From assembly GCA_963791495.1 (NCBI GenBank), contig CAWBST010000017.1, positions 186,001-250,000 on the forward strand: a DNA stretch of 64,000 bases, given 5' to 3'. The DNA is from JAMXLO01 sp963791495 (lineage in GTDB: Bacteria > Pseudomonadota > Alphaproteobacteria > Acetobacterales > Acetobacteraceae). The notes under the pieces were generated by a model. It was not told where the DNA came from and searched no databases. It worked only from the letters and a program-made list of their open reading frames with translations. This document shows positions 27,130 through 35,136 of the stretch, piece after piece. Numbering within the stretch: position 1 is the stretch's first letter; each line of letters opens with the position of its first letter. Position numbers and translations under genes: made by a program.

Positions 27130-27169
27130 GACTTGTCTAGTCAATAAAAATAACTCTAGCCTCGTTAGA
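27130..27169. promoter_or_regulatory. Candidate operators in the XRE/HTH divergent promoter
   Basis: The region is AT-rich compared with its surroundings. GACTTGTCTAGTC (27130-27142) is a 4-5-4 inverted repeat, and TCTA/TAGA flank 7 bases at 27155-27169. Both sites contain GTCTA or its complement, as expected for two operators of one repressor. They lie 23 to 62 bases upstream of the XRE start, which fits autoregulation plus control of the divergent operon. Confidence 0.45.
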
Positions 27170-27191
27170 CCGAATGACGTAAGTTTAGAAG

Positions 27192-27536
27192 ATGACCAAC
27201 CCCACAGACATTGGCGCCCGCATTCGCATAGCGCGCGAGGAACAGGGCTGGACCCAGGACCAGTTGGCATCCGCAGTCGGTGTGTCCCGCAGTGCTGTCG
27301 CACAGTGGGAAACCGGTCGCGCCGGCCAGGTGACGACCAACCTGACGCGGGTCGCCACCGCTCTCGGCGTCGGGGTCGAGCAACTGATGTATGGCCGCGA
27401 TTCGCGTGTCCCTGGCCAAGCCTACACCGGTGACGAACTGGCTATGTTGCGACTGTATCGCGAGTGTCTGCCCGAGGATCGGCAGCTTCTGCTGCGCACC
27501 GCGCGGCGACTGGTGAAGTCCGCTGGGAAGTCGTAG
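27192..27536 (+). CDS. XRE-family transcriptional regulator
   Basis: A 114-residue repressor. The HTH_XRE domain spans about residues 7-65: IGARIRIAREEQGWTQDQLASAVGVSRSAVAQWETGR, then LTRVATALGVGVEQLMYG. A short helical C-terminus probably dimerises. It diverges from the phage-like operon and converges on the Pta-like gene (6-base gap). The arrangement resembles a CI/Cro-type control switch of a degraded element. Start ATG 27192 with a weak AGAAG site. Confidence 0.88.
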   Translation: MTNPTDIGARIRIAREEQGWTQDQLASAVGVSRSAVAQWETGRAGQVTTNLTRVATALGVGVEQLMYGRDSRVPGQAYTGDELAMLRLYRECLPEDRQLLLRTARRLVKSAGKS

Positions 27537-27542
27537 CGGCCG

Positions 27543-28496
27543 TCAGTGCCGTCGCGCCGCCGCCACCATCGAAGCAATCGCGCAGGACGCCAGCCGTGCC
27601 ATCAGCGAATCCGCCCGGCTGGTCAGGATAATCGGCACCCGCGCGCCGAGCACGATCCCGGCCGTATCGGCGCCGGCCAGGAACGAGAGGCTCTTGGCCA
27701 GCATGTTGCCGGCCTCGAGGTCCGGCACCACCAGCAGGTTCGCCCGACCGGCGACGGGCGAGACGATATGCTTGATCGCCGCCGCCTCGGGACAGATCGC
27801 GTTGTCGAGCGCCAGCGGGCCATCCAGCACCGCGCCGGTGATCTGACCTCGATCGGCCATCTTGCACAGGGCCGCCGCCTCGACCGTCGACTGCACCTTG
27901 GGGTTCACCGTCTCCATCGCCGACAGTATTGCGACGCGGATCTCCGGGTAGCCGACGGCGTGCGCCAGATCGATGGCGTTCTGCACGATATCGACCTTTT
28001 CCTCCAGCGTCGGGGCGATGTTCACCGCGGCATCGGTGATAATCAGCGGGTCGAGATGGCCCGGCACGTCCATCACGAAGCAATGGCTGATCCGCCGCTC
28101 GGTGCGGATGCCGGTATCTCTGGCAACCACCGCCCCCATCAACTCGTCGGTGTGCAGGCTGCCCTTCATCAGAGCCTCGGCCTTGCCTTCCCGCACGAGG
28201 GCTACGGCCTTGGCCGCCGAATCGTGGCTGTGCGCCAATTCAACGATTGGCAAGCCGGTGATATCGATGCCATGGCGTGCAGCCACGTCGCGAATTCGGG
28301 CCGGTGGCCCAACCAGTATCGGCACGATCAAATGCAGCTTATGTGCCTCGACCGCGCCTCCGAGCGACACCTCATCGCAGGGATGCGCAACCGCGGTCGC
28401 GACCGGCGGCAGCTTCTGCGCCGCATCTATCAGGCGCAGATATTTGTCGTGCGCGCGCGGACGCACATGCGGAAGATGGGAATTCTGATCGTCCAT
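27543..28496 (-). CDS. Phosphate acetyl/butyryltransferase family enzyme
   Basis: A 317-residue short-chain Pta/Ptb-type enzyme, interconverting acyl-CoA and acyl-phosphate. Family segments are HPCDEVSLGGAVEAHKLHLIVPILVGP, ALMKGSLHTDELM, ISHCFVMDVPGHLDPLIITDAAVNIAPTLEEKVDIVQNAI, GAVLDGPLALDNAI and LLVVPDLEAGNMLAKSLSFLAGADTAGIVLGARVPIILTSRADS. No acetate kinase gene is adjacent. An FNR-type box (28530-28543) lies 34-47 bases upstream, suggesting induction at low oxygen, which fits acetate or butyrate metabolism. Confidence 0.88.
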   Translation of the reverse strand: MDDQNSHLPHVRPRAHDKYLRLIDAAQKLPPVATAVAHPCDEVSLGGAVEAHKLHLIVPILVGPPARIRDVAARHGIDITGLPIVELAHSHDSAAKAVALVREGKAEALMKGSLHTDELMGAVVARDTGIRTERRISHCFVMDVPGHLDPLIITDAAVNIAPTLEEKVDIVQNAIDLAHAVGYPEIRVAILSAMETVNPKVQSTVEAAALCKMADRGQITGAVLDGPLALDNAICPEAAAIKHIVSPVAGRANLLVVPDLEAGNMLAKSLSFLAGADTAGIVLGARVPIILTSRADSLMARLASCAIASMVAAARRH

Positions 28497-28529
28497 GCAT
28501 CCACCATATTCCAGCTCGGCAGCGCCGCA

Positions 28530-28543
28530 TTGACCTGAATCAA
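28530..28543. promoter_or_regulatory. FNR/FixK-type box upstream of the Pta-like gene
   Basis: TTGACCTGAATCAA fits the FNR/FixK consensus TTGAY-N4-RTCAA exactly. It sits between the Pta-like gene (minus) and the glycine-zipper lipoprotein (plus, 92 bases away). A TATGGT sequence 21 bases from the box on the minus strand could be the -10. The following TG gives the extended form shared with two other boxes in the window. Confidence 0.65.
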
Positions 28544-28634
28544 TGGGCTTGTCCCACTCATTACCCCATGAAGGTTACCGCTTTGGTGTAGGATACGTGC
28601 GGGCTGCTCCCGATCGCCGTGAGGAAATCGTCCC

Positions 28635-29273
28635 ATGCATCGCGCCATTATCCTGCTCGCCTCAACCGCTGCCTTGTCCCTGAGCGCCTGCACTGTCGCC
28701 CCTCCCCCCGGCCCATCGATCATGGCCTTGCCGGGCCAGGGTAAGAATATGGACGCCTTCCAGCAGGATGACTTCGCGTGCCGGCAATATGCCTCGCAGC
28801 AGACCGGCGGAGCCTCACCGAACGTCGCTGCGTCCCAAAGTGCTGTCGGCAGCGCTGTCGCCGGGACGGCGCTCGGTGCGGCCGCGGGTGCCGCCATCGG
28901 AGCCGCGAGCGGCGCGGCAGGTGCCGGTGCGGCCATCGGTGCCGGCGCGGGCCTGCTGGCCGGCAGTGCCGTCGGCGCCAACAATGCCGCCGTCGCCTAT
29001 GGCGGCGTCCAGCAACTCTACGATGTCAGCTACGCGCAATGCATGACCGCGCATGGCAACACCGTGCAGCCGCCACCGACTGGCTACGCCGCGTATCCGT
29101 ACCCGGCTTACCCTTATCCCGCCTACCCCTACCCCGCTTACCCGTATCCCGCTTACCCCTACCCGGGCTACTCGGGCTACTATGGACCCGCGTTCTTCGG
29201 GCCTTCAGTAGCGATCGGGTTCGGCGGCGGGTGGGGGTGGGGTGGGCGCGGCCGCTGGCACCGCTGGCGGTGA
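28635..29273 (+). CDS. Glycine-zipper lipoprotein with YPYPA repeats
   Basis: A 212-residue envelope protein. The lipobox is LSLSACTVAPP (lipidated Cys at about 19). A glycine-zipper stretch of Ala/Gly (about residues 75-117) can insert in membranes. It is followed by five YPYPA/G units (about residues 154-178) and a Gly/Trp/Arg-rich end. Outer-membrane or periplasmic location is likely; molecular role unknown. Start ATG 28635 follows GAGGAAA. It may share the FNR-type box at 28530 with the divergent Pta-like gene. Confidence 0.75.
   Translation: MHRAIILLASTAALSLSACTVAPPPGPSIMALPGQGKNMDAFQQDDFACRQYASQQTGGASPNVAASQSAVGSAVAGTALGAAAGAAIGAASGAAGAGAAIGAGAGLLAGSAVGANNAAVAYGGVQQLYDVSYAQCMTAHGNTVQPPPTGYAAYPYPAYPYPAYPYPAYPYPAYPYPGYSGYYGPAFFGPSVAIGFGGGWGWGGRGRWHRWR
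29094..29168 (+). repeat. Five tandem 15-bp repeats encoding YPYPA
   Basis: Five head-to-tail 15-bp units, each coding Tyr-Pro-Tyr-Pro-Ala (the last ends in Gly). Codons differ between units at third positions, so the protein repeat is selected while the DNA has diverged. Copy number may vary between strains. Confidence 0.85.
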
Positions 29274-29285
29274 CGAGGCACGCGA

Positions 29286-29807
29286 TTACGGCCGACTGCT
29301 CGGCGTGTCCCGACCGTGCATGGGCATGCCCTGCATGTTCATGCCGCCCATCGCGTCGTGACCCATCGGCATGCTGCCTCCGGCCTTCTGCACGGTAACC
29401 GTCGCCGTCACCTGACCCGCTTTCTCGAAGTTCAACGTGACCGGGAACGCGTCGCCCTGTCTGAGCGGCTGCTTCAGGTTCATCAGCATGATGTGGTAGC
29501 CGCCCGGCGCCAGCGTCACCTTGTTGCCTTGCGCCACGGGCAGCGCCCCGACCGCGCGCATCTTGGCCACGCCGTTCTCGGTGAATGATTCGTGCAGTTC
29601 AGCCTTCGCAGCCACCGGCGAGGCAATGGCCGTCAGGCGGTCGGCCGCACCGTCGTCGATGATCGTCAGATAGACCGCGCCCGTGCGGCCCTGCATCGCC
29701 GCTCGCGACCAGGCGTTCTCGACCCGTATGCCGTTCTGCTGCGCCAGAGCGATGGCTGGCATCACCACCATGACACTGCACAACAAGCGAACAGACAAAC
29801 GGCTCAT
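29286..29807 (-). CDS. PCu(A)C-type copper chaperone
   Basis: A 173-residue periplasmic protein with a signal peptide cut near ALA-QQN. The PCuAC copper-site pattern is present: the His of LHESF, the Met of KMRAVG and the HIMLM pair. The C-terminus adds a Met/His-rich tail (MPMGHDAMGGMNMQGMPMHG), a further copper site seen in some members. These proteins carry Cu(I) to the CuA centre of cytochrome c oxidase. The SCO gene lies 35 bases upstream on the same strand; together they form a copper-delivery unit. Confidence 0.92.
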   Translation of the reverse strand: MSRLSVRLLCSVMVVMPAIALAQQNGIRVENAWSRAAMQGRTGAVYLTIIDDGAADRLTAIASPVAAKAELHESFTENGVAKMRAVGALPVAQGNKVTLAPGGYHIMLMNLKQPLRQGDAFPVTLNFEKAGQVTATVTVQKAGGSMPMGHDAMGGMNMQGMPMHGRDTPSSRP

Positions 29808-29842
29808 GTTTTCCTTTCCCCTGTCGATCGGAGGCCACCGGC

Positions 29843-30463
29843 TCAGGACATAAGCCTGCCCAGATCGGCGGCCATCTGCGTACCGTCCTCATCGGCCCGG
29901 ATCGGTGCGATGAACTTCCCGTCAGGTCCCATCAGGTACAGCACGGAGCTATGGTCCATCGTGTAGTCGTTCGGTCCCGAACCGGTGCGATGCTCGGCGT
30001 AATAGACGCGATACTCCTTCGCGGCCTTGGCGACCTGTTCTTCCGTGCCGGTCAGCCCAAGCAGCCGAGGGCTGAAGGAGGCGACATACTGCTTGATCAC
30101 CGCAGGCGTATCGCGTTTCGGATCGACCGTGATGAAGATCGGCTGCAGCCGGTCGGCCTTGGCGCCCAGATGGTCCAGCGCATCCGCCACCTCATTCAGC
30201 GTGGTAGGGCAGACATCCGGGCAGAAGGTATAGCCGAAGTAGACCAGCATGTACTTGCCGCGGAAGTCGCGGTCGCTGATCTGCCTGCCGTTGCCGTCCT
30301 GCAGCGTGAACGGACCACCGACCAACGAGGCCGTGCCGCCCTGGCTCAGCCACATGAAGGCGCCGGCGCCCAGGATCACCACCGCGACCACCAATCCGAC
30401 GATGCCAAAGATGAACGGAGCCGGCCGGCCGCCACGCGACGGAGGATCGGTTGATGTGCTCAT
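29843..30463 (-). CDS. SCO family protein (cytochrome oxidase copper assembly)
   Basis: A 206-residue thioredoxin-fold protein anchored by one N-terminal helix (FIFGIVGLVVAVVILGAGAFMWL). The copper-binding CxxxC is in YFGYTFCPDVCP, and the conserved His is in TMDHSSVLYL. SCO proteins deliver copper to, or reduce, the CuA site of cytochrome oxidase. ATG 30463 gives a normal N-terminus; the frame extends to 30499 without support. It is upstream of and operonic with PCuAC. No oxidase genes are nearby. Confidence 0.92.
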   Translation of the reverse strand: MSTSTDPPSRGGRPAPFIFGIVGLVVAVVILGAGAFMWLSQGGTASLVGGPFTLQDGNGRQISDRDFRGKYMLVYFGYTFCPDVCPTTLNEVADALDHLGAKADRLQPIFITVDPKRDTPAVIKQYVASFSPRLLGLTGTEEQVAKAAKEYRVYYAEHRTGSGPNDYTMDHSSVLYLMGPDGKFIAPIRADEDGTQMAADLGRLMS

Positions 30464-30572
30464 GACGGGGCCGGACCCTAGACCAGTGCCCCCGTGCAAG
30501 GTAGCCCTGCCCCCAGCACGAGACGAATGCCAACTATGCGCGATCCGAGTGAGTTTCGCTCACGACATGCCG

Positions 30573-31385
30573 TCAATCGCGTCGCACGAAGCGCACGGTG
30601 GCGCCACCCGCATCAATCGGTTCAACCAGCACTGCATCGTTGAGCCGGCGGTGCGCGATGCGACGCTCCTCCAGCAGTCGGCCGACAGCCGCATTGCCGT
30701 CCGACGTGCGCACACTCAGACCAACTATGCACGGAACCACAGGCGCATCGGCATTGGGTGTCCGCAGTCGCACGCGACCACGCGCGAGGTCGAGCGCAAG
30801 GTCCCCTTCGGGATCGGGCGCCACCACGCATCCGACCAGACGCGAGAAGCGTGCCGCAGTGACCGCCGGATCAGCAACGAAGATGACCACCTCCTCCAGC
30901 GACACCGCATTGTTTGCATGACGCAGGAAGCGCTCCTGCCACAGCACCTCAGGCGTCAGATGATGCACTAGGTTGATACGACCTTCAGGCTGATCCGGTG
31001 TCTGAATAAGCGCAAAGCGCGCCCGCGGGCCGGCGGGATGGTTGTCGTCGATCGCTCGACTCAGGTGGCTGATGTCAGCAGTCTCGATGCGGGCGCGTCG
31101 CAGTCTCGCGAGCGCGGATTGCGGATCATCGATGGAGAACGCCAAGACGTGAATTCCCGCATAGCGCTGCAGGAAGCGATCGAGAGTGGCACTGCGCGCC
31201 TTTGGGTCCACCACTGCGAGAAGCTCGATATATGATCCCTGCAACATGGCGCAGCGGTTGCCGATCCGGCCGTCGGCCTGACGTGCAAGTGGCGTCAACG
31301 TGAATCCAAGTTGCTCATACTGTTCGGCCAGCGCGGCAAGATCGCGCGTGACGACGCCGACGTGGTCCAGCGCGACGCCGCTCAC
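30573..31385 (-). CDS. VOC (glyoxalase-like) family protein
   Basis: A 270-residue protein of vicinal-oxygen-chelate type. The N-terminal module has LDHVGVVTRDLAALAEQYEQLGFTLTPL and GSYIELLAVVDP; the second has LEEVVIFVADPAVTAARFSRLVG. This is the glyoxalase-like domain 3 type of duplicated VOC protein. The GTG start at 31385 overlaps the GST stop by 4 bases. Conserved His and Glu metal ligands are visible in the first module. Substrate unknown; the GST next door suggests handling of electrophiles. Confidence 0.82.
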   Translation of the reverse strand: MSGVALDHVGVVTRDLAALAEQYEQLGFTLTPLARQADGRIGNRCAMLQGSYIELLAVVDPKARSATLDRFLQRYAGIHVLAFSIDDPQSALARLRRARIETADISHLSRAIDDNHPAGPRARFALIQTPDQPEGRINLVHHLTPEVLWQERFLRHANNAVSLEEVVIFVADPAVTAARFSRLVGCVVAPDPEGDLALDLARGRVRLRTPNADAPVVPCIVGLSVRTSDGNAAVGRLLEERRIAHRRLNDAVLVEPIDAGGATVRFVRRD

Positions 31386-32044
31386 CTGGCGGTTTCGTAA
31401 TCGGGCAGCAACCATTCCGCGGGTTCCGCGGCAGCACCATCGTACCATTGGCTCACCAAGGGATGCGCACGCACGGCATCGCAATAGGCGCGCGTCCCGT
31501 CGGCGATCTCCGGCTGCCAGGTGAGGAACCGCGTGACCACCGGCGCATACATCACATCGGCCGCGGTGAATGTGGCGCCGAACAGGAACGGTCCGCCCGC
31601 ACCGAAACGTTGTCGCGTATCCGCCCACATCGTCTCGATGCGGGCGATATCGGCCAGCGCCTCGGGCGTGCGACCTAGCCCCGAGAAATCACGCCCCAGA
31701 TTCATCCACATCGACTGCCGCAAGCCGGTGAACCCCGCGTGCATCTCCGCGCTGACGGCACGCGCGTGCGCCCGCGCAATCGGGTCAGCCGGCCATAGCG
31801 ACGGCGCAATCTCGGCGCAGTACTCGCACACTGCGAGTGATTCCCACACGCGCGCGCCACGATGCTCCAGATACGGCACCAGTCCATTGGGCGAAAGCTT
31901 GCTGATCGCCTCGGTCGGTCCCGGACGGCTGAAATGGATCAAGACCTCCTCGACATCGAGCCCGGCCAGCTTCACCGCGAGCCACCCACGCATCGACCAA
32001 GACGAATAACGGCGGTTGCCAATATAGAGCCGACCCTCAGCCAT
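31382..32044 (-). CDS. Glutathione S-transferase family protein
   Basis: A 220-residue GST. The thioredoxin-like N-terminal half begins LYIGNRRYSSWSMRGWLAVKLAG, with a Ser in the position expected for thiol activation, LSPNGLVPYLEH (cis-Pro) and WESLAVCEYCAE for glutathione binding. The helical domain has FGATFTAADVMYAPVVTRF. ATG 32044 has GAGGAGG upstream. Coupled to the VOC gene (4-base overlap) and 11 bases downstream of the uronate dehydrogenase-like gene, so a three-gene operon is likely. Confidence 0.9.
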   Translation of the reverse strand: MAEGRLYIGNRRYSSWSMRGWLAVKLAGLDVEEVLIHFSRPGPTEAISKLSPNGLVPYLEHRGARVWESLAVCEYCAEIAPSLWPADPIARAHARAVSAEMHAGFTGLRQSMWMNLGRDFSGLGRTPEALADIARIETMWADTRQRFGAGGPFLFGATFTAADVMYAPVVTRFLTWQPEIADGTRAYCDAVRAHPLVSQWYDGAAAEPAEWLLPDYETAR

Positions 32045-32055
32045 CGCCCCCCTCC

Positions 32056-32886
32056 TCAATCGAACAGTTGCTGCGGCGCCGGCGTTTCGCGCGAATAGTC
32101 GACCGAGCAGAACCCGCCGCCCATGTAGCGTTCCTCCACGGGATCGCCGCTGACCTTGCCAGCAAGCTGACCAGCGAACGGATCGGCGCTGTCTATCGGC
32201 GTCCAGCCGACCCGGGCACGTGCATCGTCCTTCCACCACGTCATCCGCTGGTTGTTCGATGCCCCCCATATCACACTGCATCCGACGCGTTCGGCCACCA
32301 CGCAACGCGCCACCAGCCGGGACAGGTCGGGGTACGACAGCCAGGTAGCCAGCATCCGCGCATTGGTCGGTTCCGGAAAACATGAACCAATGCGCACGAA
32401 CACGCTCTCCACCCCATGCTTGTACCAGTAGAGCCGTCCCATGAGCTCGCCATACGCCTTCGACAAGCCGTAGAATCCATCAGGGAGGAATTGCGTATCG
32501 GCGCCTATCGTCTCAGCACGTTCGTGATATCCGATCGAATGATTGGACGACGCGAAGATCACCCGCGCCTTCTCACGCCGCGCCGCCTCGTAGATGTGGT
32601 AGAGGCCGCGGATATTCGGCCCCAGCACCTCCTCGAACGGCCGCTCCACCGACACGCCGCCGAGATGCACGATCGCACCGCAGCCTTCTGCCAGCCGCAA
32701 CACTGCCACGCCGTCGTTCAGATCCACCCGCGTGAAGCTTGCGCCCGCCGGAACCGCATCCGGAAACGGCGCGATGTCGGTCAGCCGCAGCGCCCAGCCC
32801 TCGGCTGGTAGCGACTTCGTCAGCACGCGGCCGAGCGCGCCGGAGGCGCCTGTCAGCAGCACGGGCTTTGCGGGCTTGTCGCTCAT
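32056..32886 (-). CDS. udh: Uronate dehydrogenase-like NAD-dependent oxidoreductase
   Basis: A 276-residue short-chain/epimerase-fold enzyme. VLLTGASGALGRVL is the NAD site; IVHLGG, FASSNHSIGYHER, FYGLSKAYGELMGRLYWYKHG holds the catalytic YxxxK, and RIGSCFPEPTNARMLATWLS is a signature shared with bacterial uronate dehydrogenase, which oxidises galacturonate or glucuronate to the aldarolactone. ATG 32886 follows GGAGGAT. It diverges from the amidase gene. Substrate class is inferred from the signature, not proven. Confidence 0.82.
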   Translation of the reverse strand: MSDKPAKPVLLTGASGALGRVLTKSLPAEGWALRLTDIAPFPDAVPAGASFTRVDLNDGVAVLRLAEGCGAIVHLGGVSVERPFEEVLGPNIRGLYHIYEAARREKARVIFASSNHSIGYHERAETIGADTQFLPDGFYGLSKAYGELMGRLYWYKHGVESVFVRIGSCFPEPTNARMLATWLSYPDLSRLVARCVVAERVGCSVIWGASNNQRMTWWKDDARARVGWTPIDSADPFAGQLAGKVSGDPVEERYMGGGFCSVDYSRETPAPQQLFD

Positions 32887-32921
32887 TGTGCATCCTCCCA
32901 TGGGAACGGAGAGGCCGCATC

Positions 32922-34301
32922 ATGCGCACGATCGAAGACCATGCCAAAGCCCTGGCTGATGGCAGCACGACCAGCCGCGCGTTGGTGGAACAATGTCTCA
33001 CCCGCATCACCGATCCAAATGGCGAGGGCGCGCGTGCCTTCATCAAGTTGCACGCCGGCCAGGCACGTGCAATGGCCGATGCGGTGGATACGCTGCGCCG
33101 CGTCGGGCGTGAACCGAGCCGCTATGCCGGCATTCCGATCAGCCTGAAGGACCTGTTCGACATTGCCGGCGAACCGACACCGGCCGGCTCACGCGTGTTG
33201 GCCGACGCACCGCCCGCCACGGCACACGCAACAGTGGTACAGCGCATGCTCGCGGCGGGCTTCGTCCCGATGGGGCGTACCAACATGACCGAGTTTGCCT
33301 TTTCCGGTCTCGGCATCAATCCGCACTACGGCACGCCACGCTCGCCGTGGGACCGCGCGACGGGGCGGATTCCCGGCGGTAGTTCGTCGGGCACCGCGGT
33401 CTCGGTGTCCGACGGAATGGCGATCGCAGGTCTCGGCACCGACACCGGCGGTTCGTGCCGCATCCCCGCGGCCTTCTGCGGTATCGTCGGCTACAAGCCG
33501 ACGGCGCGGCGCATACCAATCACCGGTGTGCTGCCGCTGGCGCCCAGCCTCAATTCGGTCGGACCGCTGGCACCAAGCGTCGCATGCTGTGCGGTGATCG
33601 ACGCAATATTGGCCGGCGACGTGCCGACCTTGCCGGCACCGGCCAGTCTGACGGGTCAGCGTCTTGCGGTTCCGAGCAACGTCGTGCTCGACGGAATGGA
33701 CTCCGTCGTCGCCAATGCGTTCGAACGTAGCCTCGCCGCGTTGTCGCACGCTGGTGCGCGAGTCACGCATGTTCGCCTGCCGGAGTTCGACGAAGTCGCT
33801 TCAGTGAATGCCAAGGGTGGCTTCGCCGCTTCCGAGGCCTATGCGTGGCACCACGCGTTGCTGACCAGCAAGGGTACAGGTTACGACCCGCGCATTCGGA
33901 CACGCATCGAACGAGGTGAGCGCATGACGGCGGTCGATTACCTGGAACTCGTGGCCGCCCGCGAACGGCTGATCGCCGGCTTGAATGCGCGCACGCGCGA
34001 ATTCGATGCGTTGGTCATGCCCACCGTGCCGATCGTTCCACCTCGCATCGCTGAGCTCGACGACGAGAGGGAGTACAACCGGATCAACCTGCACATCCTG
34101 CGCAACACCGCACTCGGCAACTTCTTCGACCGCTGCTCGATCAGCCTGCCCTGTCACCGCGAAGGCGAACCGCCCGTCGGCCTGATGCTGGTCGGCGAGA
34201 CGCTGGGCGACGCCACTCTGTTCCGCATCTCAGCGTCCGTTGAAAATGTCATTGCGAGAAGCGAAGCGACGAAGCAATCTCCATCAAAGCGCGACCCTTG
34301 A
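32922..34301 (+). CDS. Amidase (amidase signature family), 3' end fused to a dispersed repeat
   Basis: A 459-residue amidase-signature hydrolase. The Ser-cisSer-Lys triad is visible as ISLKDLFD (Lys), RIPGGSSSGTAVS (cis-Ser) and GTDTGGSCRIPAAFCG (nucleophile Ser). The normal fold ends near TLFRISASVE. The last ~20 residues, NVIARSEATKQSPSKRDP, come from a REP-like DNA repeat that runs through the stop, so the C-terminus was probably altered by its insertion. ATG 32922 has GGAGAGG upstream. Divergent from udh. Substrate unknown. Confidence 0.88.
   Translation: MRTIEDHAKALADGSTTSRALVEQCLTRITDPNGEGARAFIKLHAGQARAMADAVDTLRRVGREPSRYAGIPISLKDLFDIAGEPTPAGSRVLADAPPATAHATVVQRMLAAGFVPMGRTNMTEFAFSGLGINPHYGTPRSPWDRATGRIPGGSSSGTAVSVSDGMAIAGLGTDTGGSCRIPAAFCGIVGYKPTARRIPITGVLPLAPSLNSVGPLAPSVACCAVIDAILAGDVPTLPAPASLTGQRLAVPSNVVLDGMDSVVANAFERSLAALSHAGARVTHVRLPEFDEVASVNAKGGFAASEAYAWHHALLTSKGTGYDPRIRTRIERGERMTAVDYLELVAARERLIAGLNARTREFDALVMPTVPIVPPRIAELDDEREYNRINLHILRNTALGNFFDRCSISLPCHREGEPPVGLMLVGETLGDATLFRISASVENVIARSEATKQSPSKRDP
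34247..34283. repeat. Dispersed REP-like repeat (ATTGCGAGAAGCGAAGCGAC type)
   Basis: The sequence GTCATTGCGAGAAGCGAAGC, followed by GACGAAGCAATCTCC, is a repeat family familiar from many proteobacterial genomes. Its frame-1 translation (NVIARSEATKQS) recurs at the ends of annotated proteins. One half is an imperfect inverted copy of the other (ATTGC/GCAAT). I found one copy in the window. Confidence 0.7.
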
Positions 34302-34323
34302 CCAACATTTCTTCGTCGCTCGC

Positions 34324-35136
34324 TCATACCAACAGCAGAACCTGCCGCGTCAGTTCCCCATCGGCATCGCGCAACTCGTGCACGATGGTGAAGTGGTTCG
34401 CGCCCGCCACCGGGATGAGCGCACCAGGTGCATGTGATGCGGCCCGCAACTCGTGCAGATCGCGGCTGTCACGCACCAATGGCGGCAGTTCCGCGGTGCC
34501 ATAGGTGATCGCCAACCTCTTGTGCACGACCGCGAGGCGAAGGGGCGACAGCGTGGCGATTTCCGTGTCGGTCAGGCGCAGTTTCTCGTTCAGATCGGTG
34601 TCACGGATCGGTCCCAGCTCGAACAGGCCAGAGATCGCCAAGCCGGCGACAACGCTCGGGTGGTCGAGACACATCGCAGTCAGATGCCCGCCGGCCGACC
34701 ACCCAGACAGAACGATCGGTCCAGCGATGCCATGCGTCGGTCCATGCTCGGCCAGCCAATCGAGCGCCGCGCGGATCTCGGCGACGATCTCGGTCATCGA
34801 AGCATTTGGTGCGAGCGTGTAACCGGGCAGCGCCCCTGCCCACCCATGAGCGTAAGGCCCGCCAATCAGATTGGCGAACTGGTCCTTGCTGTTGCGCTGC
34901 CAGTAGCCGCCGTGGATGAACACCAGGCACGGCGCCTTCGGATCCTTCGCCGGAAACAGGTCCCACGTGCTGCGCTCGCGAGGCCCGTAGCGCAGGTCGA
35001 GATGCTCAGGATGAGCGGCCCGAAACGCGGCCGACGCTGCCGCGCGCGCCGCATTCAGCGCCGCGCTGTCCTTCACTGCTCCGATGTTGTCGTAAGCCGC
35101 ATCGCGTTCCGCGCGGCTCATCGCTCCCCAGTTCAT
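34324..35136 (-). CDS. Alpha/beta hydrolase (kynurenine-formamidase-like)
   Basis: A 270-residue hydrolase. CLVFIHGGYWQRN is the oxyanion-hole HGG motif of the hormone-sensitive-lipase and kynurenine-formamidase group; GWSAGGHLTA carries the nucleophile Ser; the catalytic His is in AGANHFTIVHEL. The HGGYW form and GYTLAP resemble aryl/kynurenine formamidases. The ATG at 35136 overlaps the stop of the restored deacetylase frame. It ends the minus-strand run that starts at 37842. Confidence 0.85.
   Translation of the reverse strand: MNWGAMSRAERDAAYDNIGAVKDSAALNAARAAASAAFRAAHPEHLDLRYGPRERSTWDLFPAKDPKAPCLVFIHGGYWQRNSKDQFANLIGGPYAHGWAGALPGYTLAPNASMTEIVAEIRAALDWLAEHGPTHGIAGPIVLSGWSAGGHLTAMCLDHPSVVAGLAISGLFELGPIRDTDLNEKLRLTDTEIATLSPLRLAVVHKRLAITYGTAELPPLVRDSRDLHELRAASHAPGALIPVAGANHFTIVHELRDADGELTRQVLLLV

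Noticed and set aside
29094..29168. Possible CRISPR-like array
   Set aside because: Repeats are contiguous 15-bp coding units without spacers.
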